A stretch of 64,000 nt of DNA from Streptomyces shenzhenensis (GTDB taxonomy: Bacteria; Actinomycetota; Actinomycetes; Streptomycetales; Streptomycetaceae), in the NCBI RefSeq assembly GCF_021462265.1, contig NZ_JAJONF010000045.1:1-64000 (forward strand), in the 5' to 3' direction. The position numbers and the translations under genes are program-made. Below, piece by piece: positions 25,882 through 35,981 of this stretch (the first letter of the stretch is position 1; every line of letters starts with the position of its first letter). The notes under the pieces are model-generated. The model worked only from the letters and a program-made list of their open reading frames with translations, was not told the origin of the DNA and made no database searches.

Positions 25882-27522
25882 TCAGACTTGGAGCCAGATC
25901 GCGTGGTCCGGTTCCAGAAGTCCGTCCGTGATGGGGCCGCTGGCCAGCAGGGTCGCGGTGTGTTCGGGCAGCCGGTACGGCTCGTCCGAGAGGTTGACCA
26001 CGCACAAGAGACCGGGGGCGCGGCGGAAGGCGAGGACCCCGACGGGTGCGTCGACCCAGGCGAGGCTGCCGTCGCCGAGGGCGGGGTGGTTGCGGCGCAG
26101 GTGCAGGGCGGTGCGGTACAGCTCCAGCATCGAGGTGTGGTCGCCGGTCTGGGCCTGCACGCTGCGTTCGCTCCAGTTCGCGGGCTGCGGCAGCCAGGGT
26201 TCGCCGGAGGCGTCGGCGGGGCTGAAGCCGAAGGGCGCGCTCTGTCCGGACCAGGGGATGGGGACGCGGCAGCCATCGCGGCCGCGGTCGGTGTGGCCGG
26301 AGCGTTCCCAGATGGGGTCCTGGAGGACGGCCTCGGACAGGTCTTCGACTTCGGGCAGGCCGAGTTCGTCGCCCTGGTAGATGTAAGCGCCGCCGGGCAG
26401 GGCGAGCATCAGTAGGGCGGCGGCCCTGGCACGCCGGGTGCCCAGTTCCAGGTCGATGTCGCCTTCGGGCTGGTAGCGCTGGTTGGGGACCCAGCGTGCG
26501 ACGGTCTTGCGGGCGTAGCGGCTGGTGTGGCGCATGACGTCGTGGTTGGACAGCACCCAGGTGGCTGGCGCGCCTACACCGCTGAGCATGGCGAGGGAGT
26601 CGTCGATGACGGTGCGGAGGTCCTTGGCGTCCCAGCTGGCCATGAGGAAGTCGAAGTTGAAGGCGGTGTGCAGGCCGCCGGGGCGGACGTAGGCGGCGAG
26701 GCGTTCGGGGGTGTCGGCCCAGGCTTCGGCGACGAAGGCGCGCTCGCCGTCGAACTCGTCGGCGATCTTGCGCCAGGTGCGGTAGATGTCGTGGACCTCG
26801 TCGCGGTCCCAGTGTGGGTGCTGGACGTAGGGGCGGGGCTGGCCGTCCGCCGGGGCGGGGAGTGGCGGCAGGTCGGGCAGTTCGGGGTCTTTGGCCAGGC
26901 CGTGGGCGACGTCGATGCGGAAGCCGTCGACGCCCCGGTTGAACCAGAAGCGCAGGATGGACTCGAACTCGGTGTGGACGTCGGGGTGTTGCCAGTTGAG
27001 GTCGGGCTGTTCGGGGGCGTAGAGGTGGAGGTACCAGTCGCCGTCGGGCAGGCGGGTCCAGGCGGGGCCGCCGAAGCAGGAGATCCAGTTGTTGGGCGGC
27101 TCGGCGCCGTCGGGGCCGCGGCCGGGACGGAAGATGTACCGCTCGCGCTCCGGGCTGCCGGGGCCGGCGGTGAGGGCGGCCTGGAACCAGGTGTGCTGGT
27201 CGGAGGTGTGGTTGGGCACGATGTCGGGGATGATGCGGATCCCGTGCTCGTGGGCGTCGGCGATGAGCTGTTCGGCGTCGGCGAGGGTGCCGAACAGCGG
27301 GTCGATGGCGCGGAAGTCGGCGACGTCGTAGCCGCCGTCGGCCATCGGTGACTTGTACCAGGGGTTGATCCACAGGGCGTCCACGCCGAGCGACTTGAGG
27401 TAGGGCAGGCGGGAGCGGATGCCGGCGATGTCGCCGACGCCGTCGCCTCCGGAGTCGGCGAAGCTGCGGACGTAGACCTGGTAGATGACGGCGCTGCGCC
27501 ACCAGGGCGTGGTGGAAGGCAT
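25882..27522 (-). CDS. aglA: GH13 alpha-glucosidase
   Basis: The protein is 546 residues from the ATG at 27520-27522. It is a glycoside hydrolase family 13 enzyme: barrel start WWRSAVIYQVYVRSFADSGG, region I IIPDIVPNHTSD, region II GFRIDVAHG with nucleophile Asp204, acid/base Glu266 in FVAEAWAD, and region IV LSNHD with Asp328. The lack of a signal peptide places it in the cytoplasm, where it would split imported maltose, trehalose-like or other alpha-glucosides to glucose. It is the last gene of the binding protein, permease, permease, hydrolase operon, 56 bp after the second permease, matching the order of malEFG-aglA in Streptomyces coelicolor. The symbol is by order and function; the exact substrate is open. 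Confidence 0.92.
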   Translation of the reverse strand: MPSTTPWWRSAVIYQVYVRSFADSGGDGVGDIAGIRSRLPYLKSLGVDALWINPWYKSPMADGGYDVADFRAIDPLFGTLADAEQLIADAHEHGIRIIPDIVPNHTSDQHTWFQAALTAGPGSPERERYIFRPGRGPDGAEPPNNWISCFGGPAWTRLPDGDWYLHLYAPEQPDLNWQHPDVHTEFESILRFWFNRGVDGFRIDVAHGLAKDPELPDLPPLPAPADGQPRPYVQHPHWDRDEVHDIYRTWRKIADEFDGERAFVAEAWADTPERLAAYVRPGGLHTAFNFDFLMASWDAKDLRTVIDDSLAMLSGVGAPATWVLSNHDVMRHTSRYARKTVARWVPNQRYQPEGDIDLELGTRRARAAALLMLALPGGAYIYQGDELGLPEVEDLSEAVLQDPIWERSGHTDRGRDGCRVPIPWSGQSAPFGFSPADASGEPWLPQPANWSERSVQAQTGDHTSMLELYRTALHLRRNHPALGDGSLAWVDAPVGVLAFRRAPGLLCVVNLSDEPYRLPEHTATLLASGPITDGLLEPDHAIWLQV

Positions 27523-27578
27523 GGTGCTGAAGGGTCCTTTGAAGCGGGGTGTGGGGGATCCGGTCGCCGGGAGGGCGG

Positions 27579-28412
27579 CTACTTGGCCGCGCCTGCGGTC
27601 AGGCCGGCGACGATGCGGCGCTGGAAGATGAGCACCATGATCACCAGGGGGACGGTGACCAGGACGCCCGCGGCCATCTGGCTGCCGAAGGGGACGTCGA
27701 ACTGGGTGGCGCCGGTGAACTTGGAGATGGCGACCGGCGCGGTCTGGATGCTGGGCCGGTTCGTCATCGACAGGGCGATGAGGAACTCGTTCCAGGCGGC
27801 GATGAAGGCGATGATCGCGGTGGTGAAGATGCCCGGCGCGGCGATCGGGATGATGACCTTGCGGAACGCCTGGCCGCGGGTGCAGCCGTCGATCATGGCG
27901 GCTTCTTCGAGTTCGTCGGGCATCTGCTTGAAGAACGTGGTCAGGTTCCACACCGCCAGCGGCAGCACGAACGACATGCTCGGCACGATCATCGCCTGGT
28001 AGGTGTTGATCCAGCCGATGTCGGTGAACAGTTTCAGCAGCGGGACCACGATCGAGACGACCGGGAACATCGAGGTGGCGATGATCAGGGTGAGGATGAG
28101 CCGCTTGAAGCGGAAGTTCAGCCGGGCCATCGCGTAGGCGGTGAACGTGGCCAGCAGCAGGGCCAGCACGGTGGTGGTCCCGGAGACGATCAGGCTGTTG
28201 AGCAGTGCGCGGCCGAAGCCCTGGGAAGGGCTGAAGACGGCCCGGTAGTTCTCGAACGACACCGAGGTCGGCAGCAGTGAGGTGTCGAAGATGTCGGAGG
28301 TGCTGCGCAGGCTGGAGACCAGCATCCAGTAGAAGGGGGCCAGGCAGTAGGCCACCACCGAGGCAACGCCCAGGTAGAGCAGCCAGGTTCGCCATTTCAC
28401 GGTCGCGGTCAT
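27579..28412 (-). CDS. Alpha-glucoside ABC transporter permease (MalG-like)
   Basis: The 277-residue inner-membrane protein has six predicted membrane segments and a start ATG at 28410-28412. The EAA loop reads EEAAMIDGCTRGQAFRKVII, the contact site for the MsiK-type ATPase that is usually encoded elsewhere in streptomycetes and is absent here. NEFLIALSMTN is the typical MalG C-terminal segment. It overlaps the upstream permease stop by four bases (ATGA), so the two subunits are coupled and probably made in equal amounts. Confidence 0.93.
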   Translation of the reverse strand: MTATVKWRTWLLYLGVASVVAYCLAPFYWMLVSSLRSTSDIFDTSLLPTSVSFENYRAVFSPSQGFGRALLNSLIVSGTTTVLALLLATFTAYAMARLNFRFKRLILTLIIATSMFPVVSIVVPLLKLFTDIGWINTYQAMIVPSMSFVLPLAVWNLTTFFKQMPDELEEAAMIDGCTRGQAFRKVIIPIAAPGIFTTAIIAFIAAWNEFLIALSMTNRPSIQTAPVAISKFTGATQFDVPFGSQMAAGVLVTVPLVIMVLIFQRRIVAGLTAGAAK

Positions 28413-29472
28413 GCCGATGCCTCCGCGCCGCCGGACACCGCGGTGCGCCGGAGCTTGTTCTTGCGCTTGGCCTTGGGCCCGCCCACGTCGCCCACCAGGT
28501 CCGTGCCCAGCAGCCGGACGAAGCCGAGCGCGATGAGGAAGACGTAGAGGAACAGCAGCACCGCGTAGGCGGCGGCCGGGCCGAAGCGGACGTTGGACGC
28601 CTCGTTCTGGGCGAGCATGGACAGGGTTTCCACCGAGTTCTTCTGCGCGCCGATCAGGAGGTAGGGCAGGTCGAACATGCGCAGCGCGTCCAGGCAGCGG
28701 AAGAGCACCGCGACCAGCAGGGCGGGCTTGACCAGGGGCAGGGTGATCCGCCAGAACTGGGCCAGCGGGCCGGCTCCGTCGAGGCGGGCCGCCTCGTAGA
28801 CCTCCTTCGGGATGACCTGTAGTCCGGCCAGGACGAGCAGCCCGATGAAGGGCGAGGTCTTCCACACTTCGGCGATGATGACGGCGACCTTGGCGTGGAA
28901 GCCCTCGGTGGTCCACAGGACCTGGCGGCCGATCAAGGCGTTGGCGATGCCGTCGCTGTTGAAGATCCACCGCCACAGCAGGCCGGAGATGGCCGTGGGC
29001 ACAGCCCAGGGAATGAGGATGCTCGCGCGGATCAGGGCCCGGCCGCTGAACGCCTTGTGCATGATCAGCGCCATCGAGACACCGATCAGGGTCTCCAGGC
29101 CCACCGTGACGACGGTGAAGAAGGTGGTGTTCCAAAAGGCGTTCCAGAACCGGTCGCCGGCCTCGCCGAAGATGTCGGCGTAGTTCTGCAGGCCGACGAA
29201 CGGTTCGGTGTCGCTGATGAAGCCGGTCTTGGGGTCCAGGCCCTTGGTCCCGTACAGCGACTCCTTGAACGCCATGACCGTCGGGTAGAGGACGACGACG
29301 GTGAGCACCAGGAGCGTCGGCGACACCAGCAGTGCCGCCGTACGCCCCGAAGCCGCGGTCGCCCAGGCCCGCTTGCTCGCCTTCACCGGCGCGGATCTCC
29401 TTCCGACAGGACCACCGGGGGTGCCCGCGGCGGCGCCGGACGGGATGTCGGTGTCGACCACGGCTTTGCTCC

Positions 29473-29476
<4 letters not shown>
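28409..29476 (-). CDS. Alpha-glucoside ABC transporter permease (MalF-like)
   Basis: The 355-residue permease has a long soluble N-terminus of about 45 residues, then six membrane segments starting AALLVSPTLLVLTVVVLYPT. The EAA motif is YEAARLDGAGPLAQFWRITL near residue 233. The C-terminal tail is basic (KAKRKNKLRR). Both ends overlap neighbours by ATGA (29473-29476 and 28409-28412), a tight translational chain. It pairs with the MalG-like subunit to form the channel. Confidence 0.93.
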
Positions 29477-30771
<1,295 letters not shown>

Positions 30772-31128
30772 TGTCTCTCCTGGACGTGCGGAACCGAAGT
30801 CTCGGTGGGGGCGCCCTGTAGGGAGTAGCTACCGAGATGACTCTGGGATGCCTCTGTTATGGGACTGTGCTGTCACGGCATTCTGTAGATCAAAGGCGCA
30901 GGTCAACGCATCGAAGGATGACTTCACGGTGACGGCTCTGCCTCCGCTGAGACAACGCTTGCACCGTAGGAGCGCGTCTGGCGGAAGTCAATGCGTAACG
31001 TCGCAGTAGCACCGATGAAGCAGGGGGCAAATATCGTGCCTATATGTGATGCAACCGGTCATCGTTCCCTGCTGAAAGACTTGAGACAGCGCTGTCATGA
31101 AGGCTCCCACCAGAGGGTCGAACTGTGC
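30772..31128. promoter_or_regulatory. Divergent promoter/operator region between the sugar operon and lacI-type gene
   Basis: No ORF of interest is seen. The left end carries the promoter and ribosome-binding site of the binding-protein gene. At 30951-30964 lies GACAACGCTTGCAC, an imperfect LacI-type site with CGCTTGCA on one side. It could be a second operator for the repressor. Confidence 0.45.
31085..31096. promoter_or_regulatory. Perfect palindrome GACAGCGCTGTC, candidate LacI operator
   Basis: The 12-base perfect palindrome with a central GC step is of the LacI/GalR type. It lies 45 bp before the repressor start codon, where it could mediate autorepression and control of the divergent operon. 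Confidence 0.6.
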
Positions 31129-31140
31129 TAACTTCCGCTC
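31129..31140 (+). promoter_or_regulatory. Candidate -10 box for a leaderless regulator mRNA
   Basis: TGTGCTAACTT contains an extended -10-like hexamer TAACTT at 31129-31134, placing initiation at about the A of the ATG at 31141. No Shine-Dalgarno sequence is visible upstream of that ATG. Leaderless mRNAs are common in Streptomyces. No convincing -35 box was found. Confidence 0.45.
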
Positions 31141-32223
31141 ATGTCACCAGCTCAGCGGCACCCGACCCTGGCCGACGTCGCCGAACGTGCGGGGGTCTCC
31201 CCGTCGACCGTTTCGCGCACCATGCGCGGCCTGACATCGGTTTCGCCCGACGTCCGGGCCCGGGTCGAGCAGGCCGCCCGCGAGCTGAACTTCGCGGTCT
31301 CACGTCAGGCATCCAGCCTGGTCACCGGCCGCACCGGTGTCATGGCGGTGCTCGTACCCACGCTCGACTCGTGGTTCATGGGGGCGGCACTGTCCAGCCT
31401 GGGTCCGCTGCTGCGGGAGGCGGGCATGGAGATGACCGTCTACGTGGTCCCCGACCTGGCCGAGCGGGCCGAGTTCTTCGACCGCCTGCCGGCCCGGCGC
31501 AACGCCGACGCCCTCCTGGTGTTCTGCTTCGACCTCACCAAGGAGGAGACCGCCCGCCTCGACGACCTCGCCATGCCGGTCATCTACATCAGCCAGCACG
31601 TCGAAGGCCGCCCCAGCGTCTACGTCGACGATGTCGCCGCCGCCTGCAGGGCCACCCGCCACCTGATCAACCTCGGACACCGCCGCATCGCCTTCGCCCA
31701 CAACGCCAACGCCCGCGGCTTCAGCTTCAGCTCCCGAGAGCGCCTCCTCGGCTACCAGCAGGCACTCACCGAGGCAGGCATACCGCTGGACGACGACCTG
31801 GTCGTCACCACGCCGCCCCGCGACAAACGCGGCACCACCCAGGCCGTCGGCAACCTGCTCAGCCTGCGCGAACCACCCACAGCGATCTTCGCCGAGCAGG
31901 ACGAACTCGCCGCCTCCGTCATCTCCACGCTGCGCGCCGTACAGATCGAGGTGCCTCAGCGCATCTCCGTCCTCGGCTTCGACGACCAACTGATGGCCGA
32001 ATGGCTCGACCTGTCGACCGTCGCCCAGTCGCCGTCCGACCTGGGCCGCGCCGCTGCCGGACTCGCCCTGGAACTCATCAACGACCCGCAGACCGACCGC
32101 GGCCGGCACATCGTCCTGCCCACCCACCTCATCCCACGAGGAACCACAGCCCCACCTCCTGCTCACCCCAGCGAGCAGGAAAGTTCCGGCGGGCAACCGC
32201 AGGGAGCGGACCGAACGCACTGA
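31141..32223 (+). CDS. LacI-family transcriptional repressor
   Basis: The 360-residue protein has the LacI DNA-binding domain at 8-60 (LADVAERAGVSPSTVSRTMR) and a periplasmic-binding-type effector domain (VMAVLVPTLDSWFMGAALSS, VDDVAAACRATRHLINLGH, AIFAEQDELAASVISTLRAV, ISVLGFDDQLMAEWLDLSTV). The order of genes makes it the repressor of the divergent alpha-glucoside operon. The C-terminal 30 residues are Pro/Ser/Gln-rich and not part of the fold. No RBS is seen; see the leaderless promoter. It stops 83 bp before the IS3-like remnant, which has not damaged it. Confidence 0.93.
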   Translation: MSPAQRHPTLADVAERAGVSPSTVSRTMRGLTSVSPDVRARVEQAARELNFAVSRQASSLVTGRTGVMAVLVPTLDSWFMGAALSSLGPLLREAGMEMTVYVVPDLAERAEFFDRLPARRNADALLVFCFDLTKEETARLDDLAMPVIYISQHVEGRPSVYVDDVAAACRATRHLINLGHRRIAFAHNANARGFSFSSRERLLGYQQALTEAGIPLDDDLVVTTPPRDKRGTTQAVGNLLSLREPPTAIFAEQDELAASVISTLRAVQIEVPQRISVLGFDDQLMAEWLDLSTVAQSPSDLGRAAAGLALELINDPQTDRGRHIVLPTHLIPRGTTAPPPAHPSEQESSGGQPQGADRTH

Positions 32224-32305
32224 CCTGCGTTTCCCCGTCCGGCATCCGGCCACGCCAGGCCAGTCCCATCAGGTGGTGAAGGATGGCGCCTGGTCCCAAG
32301 CGAGG

Positions 32306-33145
32306 TCAGGGCCGTGATGGTGACGAGGCCCGGATGCGGGCGGGCAGGGGGACGACGGTGGCGCCGCTGCACAGGGCGTGGTTTTCGAGGGCGAGCTGAC
32401 GGATGGCCTCCTCGTACAGGGCGAGGGTGCGGCGCAGGTCGGTGTTCTCCTGCCGCAGTCGGCGCAGGTTCTCCTCCTTCGTCTCATCTCTCTTCGGCCG
32501 GTCTGTGTGCGTCTCCGCGCGGACTGCGGGGATCCGGGGCCGGAAGCGGGTATCGATCAGGTCGGCGTAGTGGCGGTGGAAGGGGGCGTGGGGAATACCG
32601 GGGCCGTGTTGGCGCATGAGCCGCTCGACGCGCTTGCGGTTCACCATCGCACCGCCCTCGCGGAGCTCGGCGGTGATCCGCTTGGCGCCGTACGTCTTCC
32701 CGGACTCTGAGTGGATCTTGCGTATCCGCCGGGTGAGCGCGGCGGTGGCCTTCTTCGCAGCCCGCGCCGGGGCAGTCTTCAGCCACCGGCAGAACCCGGA
32801 CCGAGACAGATTCAGCACGGTGCACAGCCGCTTCACGCCGAAGGCGTCGCGATGGTCGGCAACGAACTGGAAGCGGTTCACCAGTGCCCTACCTTGATTC
32901 CCGGGAGGATCCCGGCCATTCGTAGGGTCGTGGACCTGCTTACGCAAGGCCGCGATCTCCGCGTCCTTCGTGGACTCCGCGAGCGCCTCGGGCCGCTCGG
33001 TGTTCTCCGCGGTCTTGATCCACTGCCGCAGCGTCTCGTGGTTCACGCCGAACTCGGCGGCGATGCGTGAGACGGGCCGGTGCGACGAACGGGCCGGCGC
33101 CACCGCGTCCGCCCGGAACCCCGCCGAGTACTTGTAGGTCCCCAC
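32306..33145 (-). mobile_element. IS3-family transposase remnant fused to a foreign coiled-coil tail
   Basis: The 279-codon ORF is a chimera. Residues 1-70 are an IS3 OrfA helix-turn-helix (MGTYKYSAGFRADAV, RIAAEFGVNHETLRQWIKTA). Residues about 90-185 are the OrfB N-terminus (VADHRDAFGVKRLCTVLNLS, SGKTYGAKRITAELREGGAM). The DDE catalytic core never appears. Instead residues about 190-260 read as another protein, with the coiled coil ENLRRLRQENTDLRRTLALY typical of recombinase helper proteins. Two deletions or recombination events in the same frame are needed to explain it. It cannot transpose. Its outer end cuts into the mreB-like fragment. Confidence 0.82.
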
Positions 33146-33204
33146 ATGGGACTCCTCTCACTGGACTCAAGATCCAGTGTCGAGGTGTCCACGATCAAGG
33201 TGGA

Positions 33205-33525
33205 GGGCCCGTCGACACCGCCGCCGTACGCAACGCCATCCAGACGCCGCTGACCGCCGTGCTCGACAGCATCGGCAAGGTGCTGCGCGAGTGCCCGCCC
33301 GATCTGGTCACCGGCCTGGTCGACCGGGGGATCATGATGGTCGGGTCCGCGCTGCTGCCCGGCGTCGACCGGATGCTGATCGAGGCGATCGGCATCCCGG
33401 TGCACATCGCCGAACGGCCCGGTGATCTCGTCGGGATTCCGCCGCCGGGGTCGCGGCCGGTGACACCGAGCCCCCGGCTCCTCGGCTCCGTAGCCCGGTC
33501 ACGGGCCCCGGCCCCTCCGTCATGA
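33205..33525 (+). pseudogene. MreB/Mbl-like C-terminal fragment
   Basis: The plus-strand reading PLTAVLDSIGKVLRECPPDL, VDRGIMMVGSALLPGVDRML and AIGIPVHIAERPGD matches the last 70 residues of actin-like MreB. The usual DRGIxLTGGGALL is here DRGIMMVGSALLP, so the phosphate-binding glycines are partly lost. About 270 residues of the family are missing upstream, where the IS3 remnant begins. It is a relic cut off by the element; streptomycetes normally keep intact mreB elsewhere. Confidence 0.8.
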
Positions 33526-33678
33526 CCGGCACCGGCCGATCGAACCGTCGCTGTGTCAGGACCGGCGGTCAGCAGAGGCACCGCACCGGTGGCCGGCCCT
33601 CGCGCCATGACCATAAGCCATCGTCCCGTGACGAACCGGTCACGGCGGCGCCCGGCCATCCGAGATTAGCGTCCTCTT

Positions 33679-33697
33679 AGGGGGGCCTTAACCCCCT
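33679..33697. terminator. Small hairpin upstream of the electron-transfer operon
   Basis: AGGGGG and CCCCCT enclose GCCTTAA. It could stop transcription leaving the mreB fragment, or lie in the leader of the operon. Confidence 0.35.
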
Positions 33698-33799
33698 CTC
33701 CGCTGGGGTGAGACGGCACGCACGGGGATCTCCACCACACAGGAGCCACCGCCCCGCAGGGCCCCCGAGGGCCGTGACCACCAGGCAGGAGCGAACAGC

Positions 33800-34270
33800 A
33801 TGAAACACAGGGACACCGCCGGCGCGGAGCGCCACGACGGCCTCCGGAGGCTGTCCAGGTTGACCTGGCGTGTCACCCAGCTCAGCGCGCTGGCCACGGT
33901 GGCCTTCGCCACGCTCTTCACGCGGTCCGCGCCGGTCGTCGCCGACACCCAGACACCCGGCACCGAGTCGGCTCCGGGCGGGGTCGGTGCGAGCGCCTCC
34001 GCGTCTCAACCGGCCTCCGGACCGGAGTCGCCCTCGGCCTCCCCGTCCGCCTCGCCGTCCACCTCGGCCTCCCCGTCCGCCTCGCCGTCCACCTCGGCCG
34101 GCGCGAGCAGGTCCCGCACGCCGACCACCACGACGACCACGCGCTCCGCCGCGCCCGCCCCGGTGGTCACCCGCAGGACCACCGCGCCGGTGATCACGCC
34201 TACGACCACTGCGCCGAAGCCGACACCCAAACCCACGCAGACGACGTCGTCGCCGAGTCCCAAGCGATGA
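33800..34270 (+). CDS. Single-span membrane protein with Ser/Pro/Thr-rich tail
   Basis: The 156-residue protein has a basic N-terminus, one hydrophobic segment (about 26-42, LSALATVAFATLF) and a 105-residue tail of Ser, Pro, Ala and Thr, including perfect repeats and a TTTTTT run. The tail should be outside the membrane and disordered, like a wall-spanning linker. A GGAG site supports the ATG at 33800. The stop overlaps the ApbE start by four bases (ATGA), so it belongs to the electron-transfer operon. There is no FMN-binding domain and no flavinylation motif. It may anchor or space the complex. The function is unknown. Confidence 0.75.
   Translation: MKHRDTAGAERHDGLRRLSRLTWRVTQLSALATVAFATLFTRSAPVVADTQTPGTESAPGGVGASASASQPASGPESPSASPSASPSTSASPSASPSTSAGASRSRTPTTTTTTRSAAPAPVVTRRTTAPVITPTTTAPKPTPKPTQTTSSPSPKR
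34033..34092 (+). repeat. 30-bp perfect tandem repeat, two copies plus partial third
   Basis: The 30-base unit starting at 34033 (beginning CTCGGCCTCCCCGTCCGC) recurs exactly at 34063, and a third copy continues for 7 bases. It encodes a Ser-Ala-Ser-Pro-type decapeptide in the membrane protein tail, so copy-number change would lengthen the linker without a frameshift. Confidence 0.9.
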
Positions 34271-35262
34271 GCGGCCCCGCCCGGCCGGCCGGCCCCGTCG
34301 CGCCGCTTCCCGGCATCGCCCACGCGGAACTCCGGGCTCTGGGTACCGTCGCCGCCCTGCTGGTCGACGAACCCGCGGCGCTGGACGAGGCCCGCGGGCT
34401 GCTCGACGCGGAACTCGCGGCGATCGACCTCGCCTGCTCCCGGTTCCGCGAGGACTCCGAACTCAGCGCGCTCAACCGGGCCGGCGGCCGTCCGATGCAC
34501 ATCAGCGACACCTTCGTCGACGCGCTCGGCGTCGCCCTCGACGCGGCGGCGGCCACCGACGGCGACGTCGACCCGACGTGCGGCGGCGTGCTGGTCGACC
34601 TCGGCTACGACCGGGACTTCACCGAGGTCGCCCGGGGCGGCGCCGGGACGGTCGTGACCGCGCGGCCGGTACCCGGCTGGCGCGTGGTCGAACTCGACCG
34701 GGAGACAGGCGTGGTGCGGGTTCCGGCGGGGCTGGTGCTCGACCTCGGGGCTACCGCCAAGGCCCTGGCGGCGGACCGCGCCGCCGCCCGGATCCACGCC
34801 AGCGTCGGCTGCGGCGTGCTGGTCAACCTGGGCGGTGACATCCGCGTCGCGGGGCCGGCACCGGACGACGGCTGGCGGGTCCTGATCACCGACGGCACAT
34901 CCACCGCCGCCGAGGACCCCCGCCCCGCGCGCGCCGGCGAGGCGCACCGGGCCGTCGCCATCACCGAGGGCGGCCTCGCCACCTCCGGAACCGGGGTGCG
35001 CCGATGGCGACGCGGCCGGGAGACGGTCCACCACATCGTCTCCCCGGCCACCGGGGAGTGCGCGCCCTCCCACTGGCAGACCGTGACGGTCGCCGCGTCG
35101 ACGTGCGTGGGCGCGAACACCGCCTCGACGGCCGCCATCGTACGAGGGGCGGCGGCGGCGGGCTGGCTCGAAGAGCTCGCCGTGCCGGCGCTCCTGGTCC
35201 GCCCCGACGGCCGCGCCACCTTCACCGGCGCCTGGCCCCACCTCCACGGAACAACCGGATGA
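34267..35262 (+). CDS. apbE: FAD:protein FMN transferase (ApbE family)
   Basis: The 331-residue enzyme transfers FMN from FAD to a Thr or Ser of target proteins in a Mg-dependent reaction. Motifs are FREDSELSALNRAGG, DVDPTCGGVLVDLGYDRD, LDLGATAKALAADRAAARI, GVLVNLGGDIRVAG, and the metal-site region STCVGANTASTAAIV. The usual G(A)IAKGYAVD box is present as DLGATAKALAAD. No signal peptide or lipobox is seen, so unlike many ApbE proteins it appears cytoplasmic or uses a non-classical route. It overlaps both neighbours by ATGA. A flavinylated partner is implied but not encoded in the visible operon. Confidence 0.92.
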   Translation: MSGPARPAGPVAPLPGIAHAELRALGTVAALLVDEPAALDEARGLLDAELAAIDLACSRFREDSELSALNRAGGRPMHISDTFVDALGVALDAAAATDGDVDPTCGGVLVDLGYDRDFTEVARGGAGTVVTARPVPGWRVVELDRETGVVRVPAGLVLDLGATAKALAADRAAARIHASVGCGVLVNLGGDIRVAGPAPDDGWRVLITDGTSTAAEDPRPARAGEAHRAVAITEGGLATSGTGVRRWRRGRETVHHIVSPATGECAPSHWQTVTVAASTCVGANTASTAAIVRGAAAAGWLEELAVPALLVRPDGRATFTGAWPHLHGTTG

Positions 35263-35981
35263 CCACGATGACCACTCCTCTTGCGCTGCCCTTCGAGGTG
35301 TCCTTCGACGGACCGGGACTGTGGTACGCGACGCGTGCCACCGGGCTCGTCGCGCTGCTCCTTCTCACCCTCTGCGTCACGCTCGGTGTTCTGACCACGG
35401 TCCGTTTCACGAGCCCGAAATGGCCGCGCTTCGTCACTGTCGGCCTGCACTCCAACACGTCCCTGCTCACCACGGTCTTCCTCGCTCTGCACATCCTGAC
35501 CACGGTCGCGGACTCGTACACCGACATCCGTCTGAGCGACGCCTTCCTGCCCTTCGCCGCGAACTACCGCCCCGTCTGGCTCGGTCTGGGCACGGTCGCC
35601 TCCGACCTGTTGATCGCCCTGATCGTCACCAGCCTGGTCCGCGTGCGCATGGGACACCGAAGCTGGCGCGCGATCCACTGGCTCGCGTACGTCAGCTGGC
35701 CGGTCGCGATGGTGCACGCGTTCGGCACCGGCACCGACCCGTCCACGGTCTGGGTGTCGGCCCTGGCGCTGGTCTGCCTCGGCACGGTCCTGGCGGCGTC
35801 CGCGTGGCGGCTCCTGACCGGCTGGCCCGACCGCAAGGGCCTGCGGCTGGCGGCGGCGACGTCGGTGGCCGCCGTGGTGCTGGCCGGCTGGGGATGGGCG
35901 AGCAGCGGACCGCTGGCCCCGGGCTGGTCCAAGCGGGCTCTCGCGCCCGTGACGCACGCCTCCACGGTGTGGTCGTCATGA
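35259..35981 (+). CDS. Ferric-reductase-like transmembrane cytochrome b
   Basis: The protein is 240 residues from the ATG at 35259, inside the ApbE stop (ATGA). It has about six membrane segments. Two histidine pairs fit bis-haem b ligation: LHSNTSLLTTVFLALH (H, 14 residues, H) in one helix and HWLAYVSWPVAMVH (13 apart) in another. It resembles the ferric-reductase-like transmembrane domain without FAD and NADPH domains, so it needs a separate electron donor, plausibly the downstream NuoF-like protein and ferredoxin. It would carry electrons across the membrane. Confidence 0.88.
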   Translation: MTTMTTPLALPFEVSFDGPGLWYATRATGLVALLLLTLCVTLGVLTTVRFTSPKWPRFVTVGLHSNTSLLTTVFLALHILTTVADSYTDIRLSDAFLPFAANYRPVWLGLGTVASDLLIALIVTSLVRVRMGHRSWRAIHWLAYVSWPVAMVHAFGTGTDPSTVWVSALALVCLGTVLAASAWRLLTGWPDRKGLRLAAATSVAAVVLAGWGWASSGPLAPGWSKRALAPVTHASTVWSS

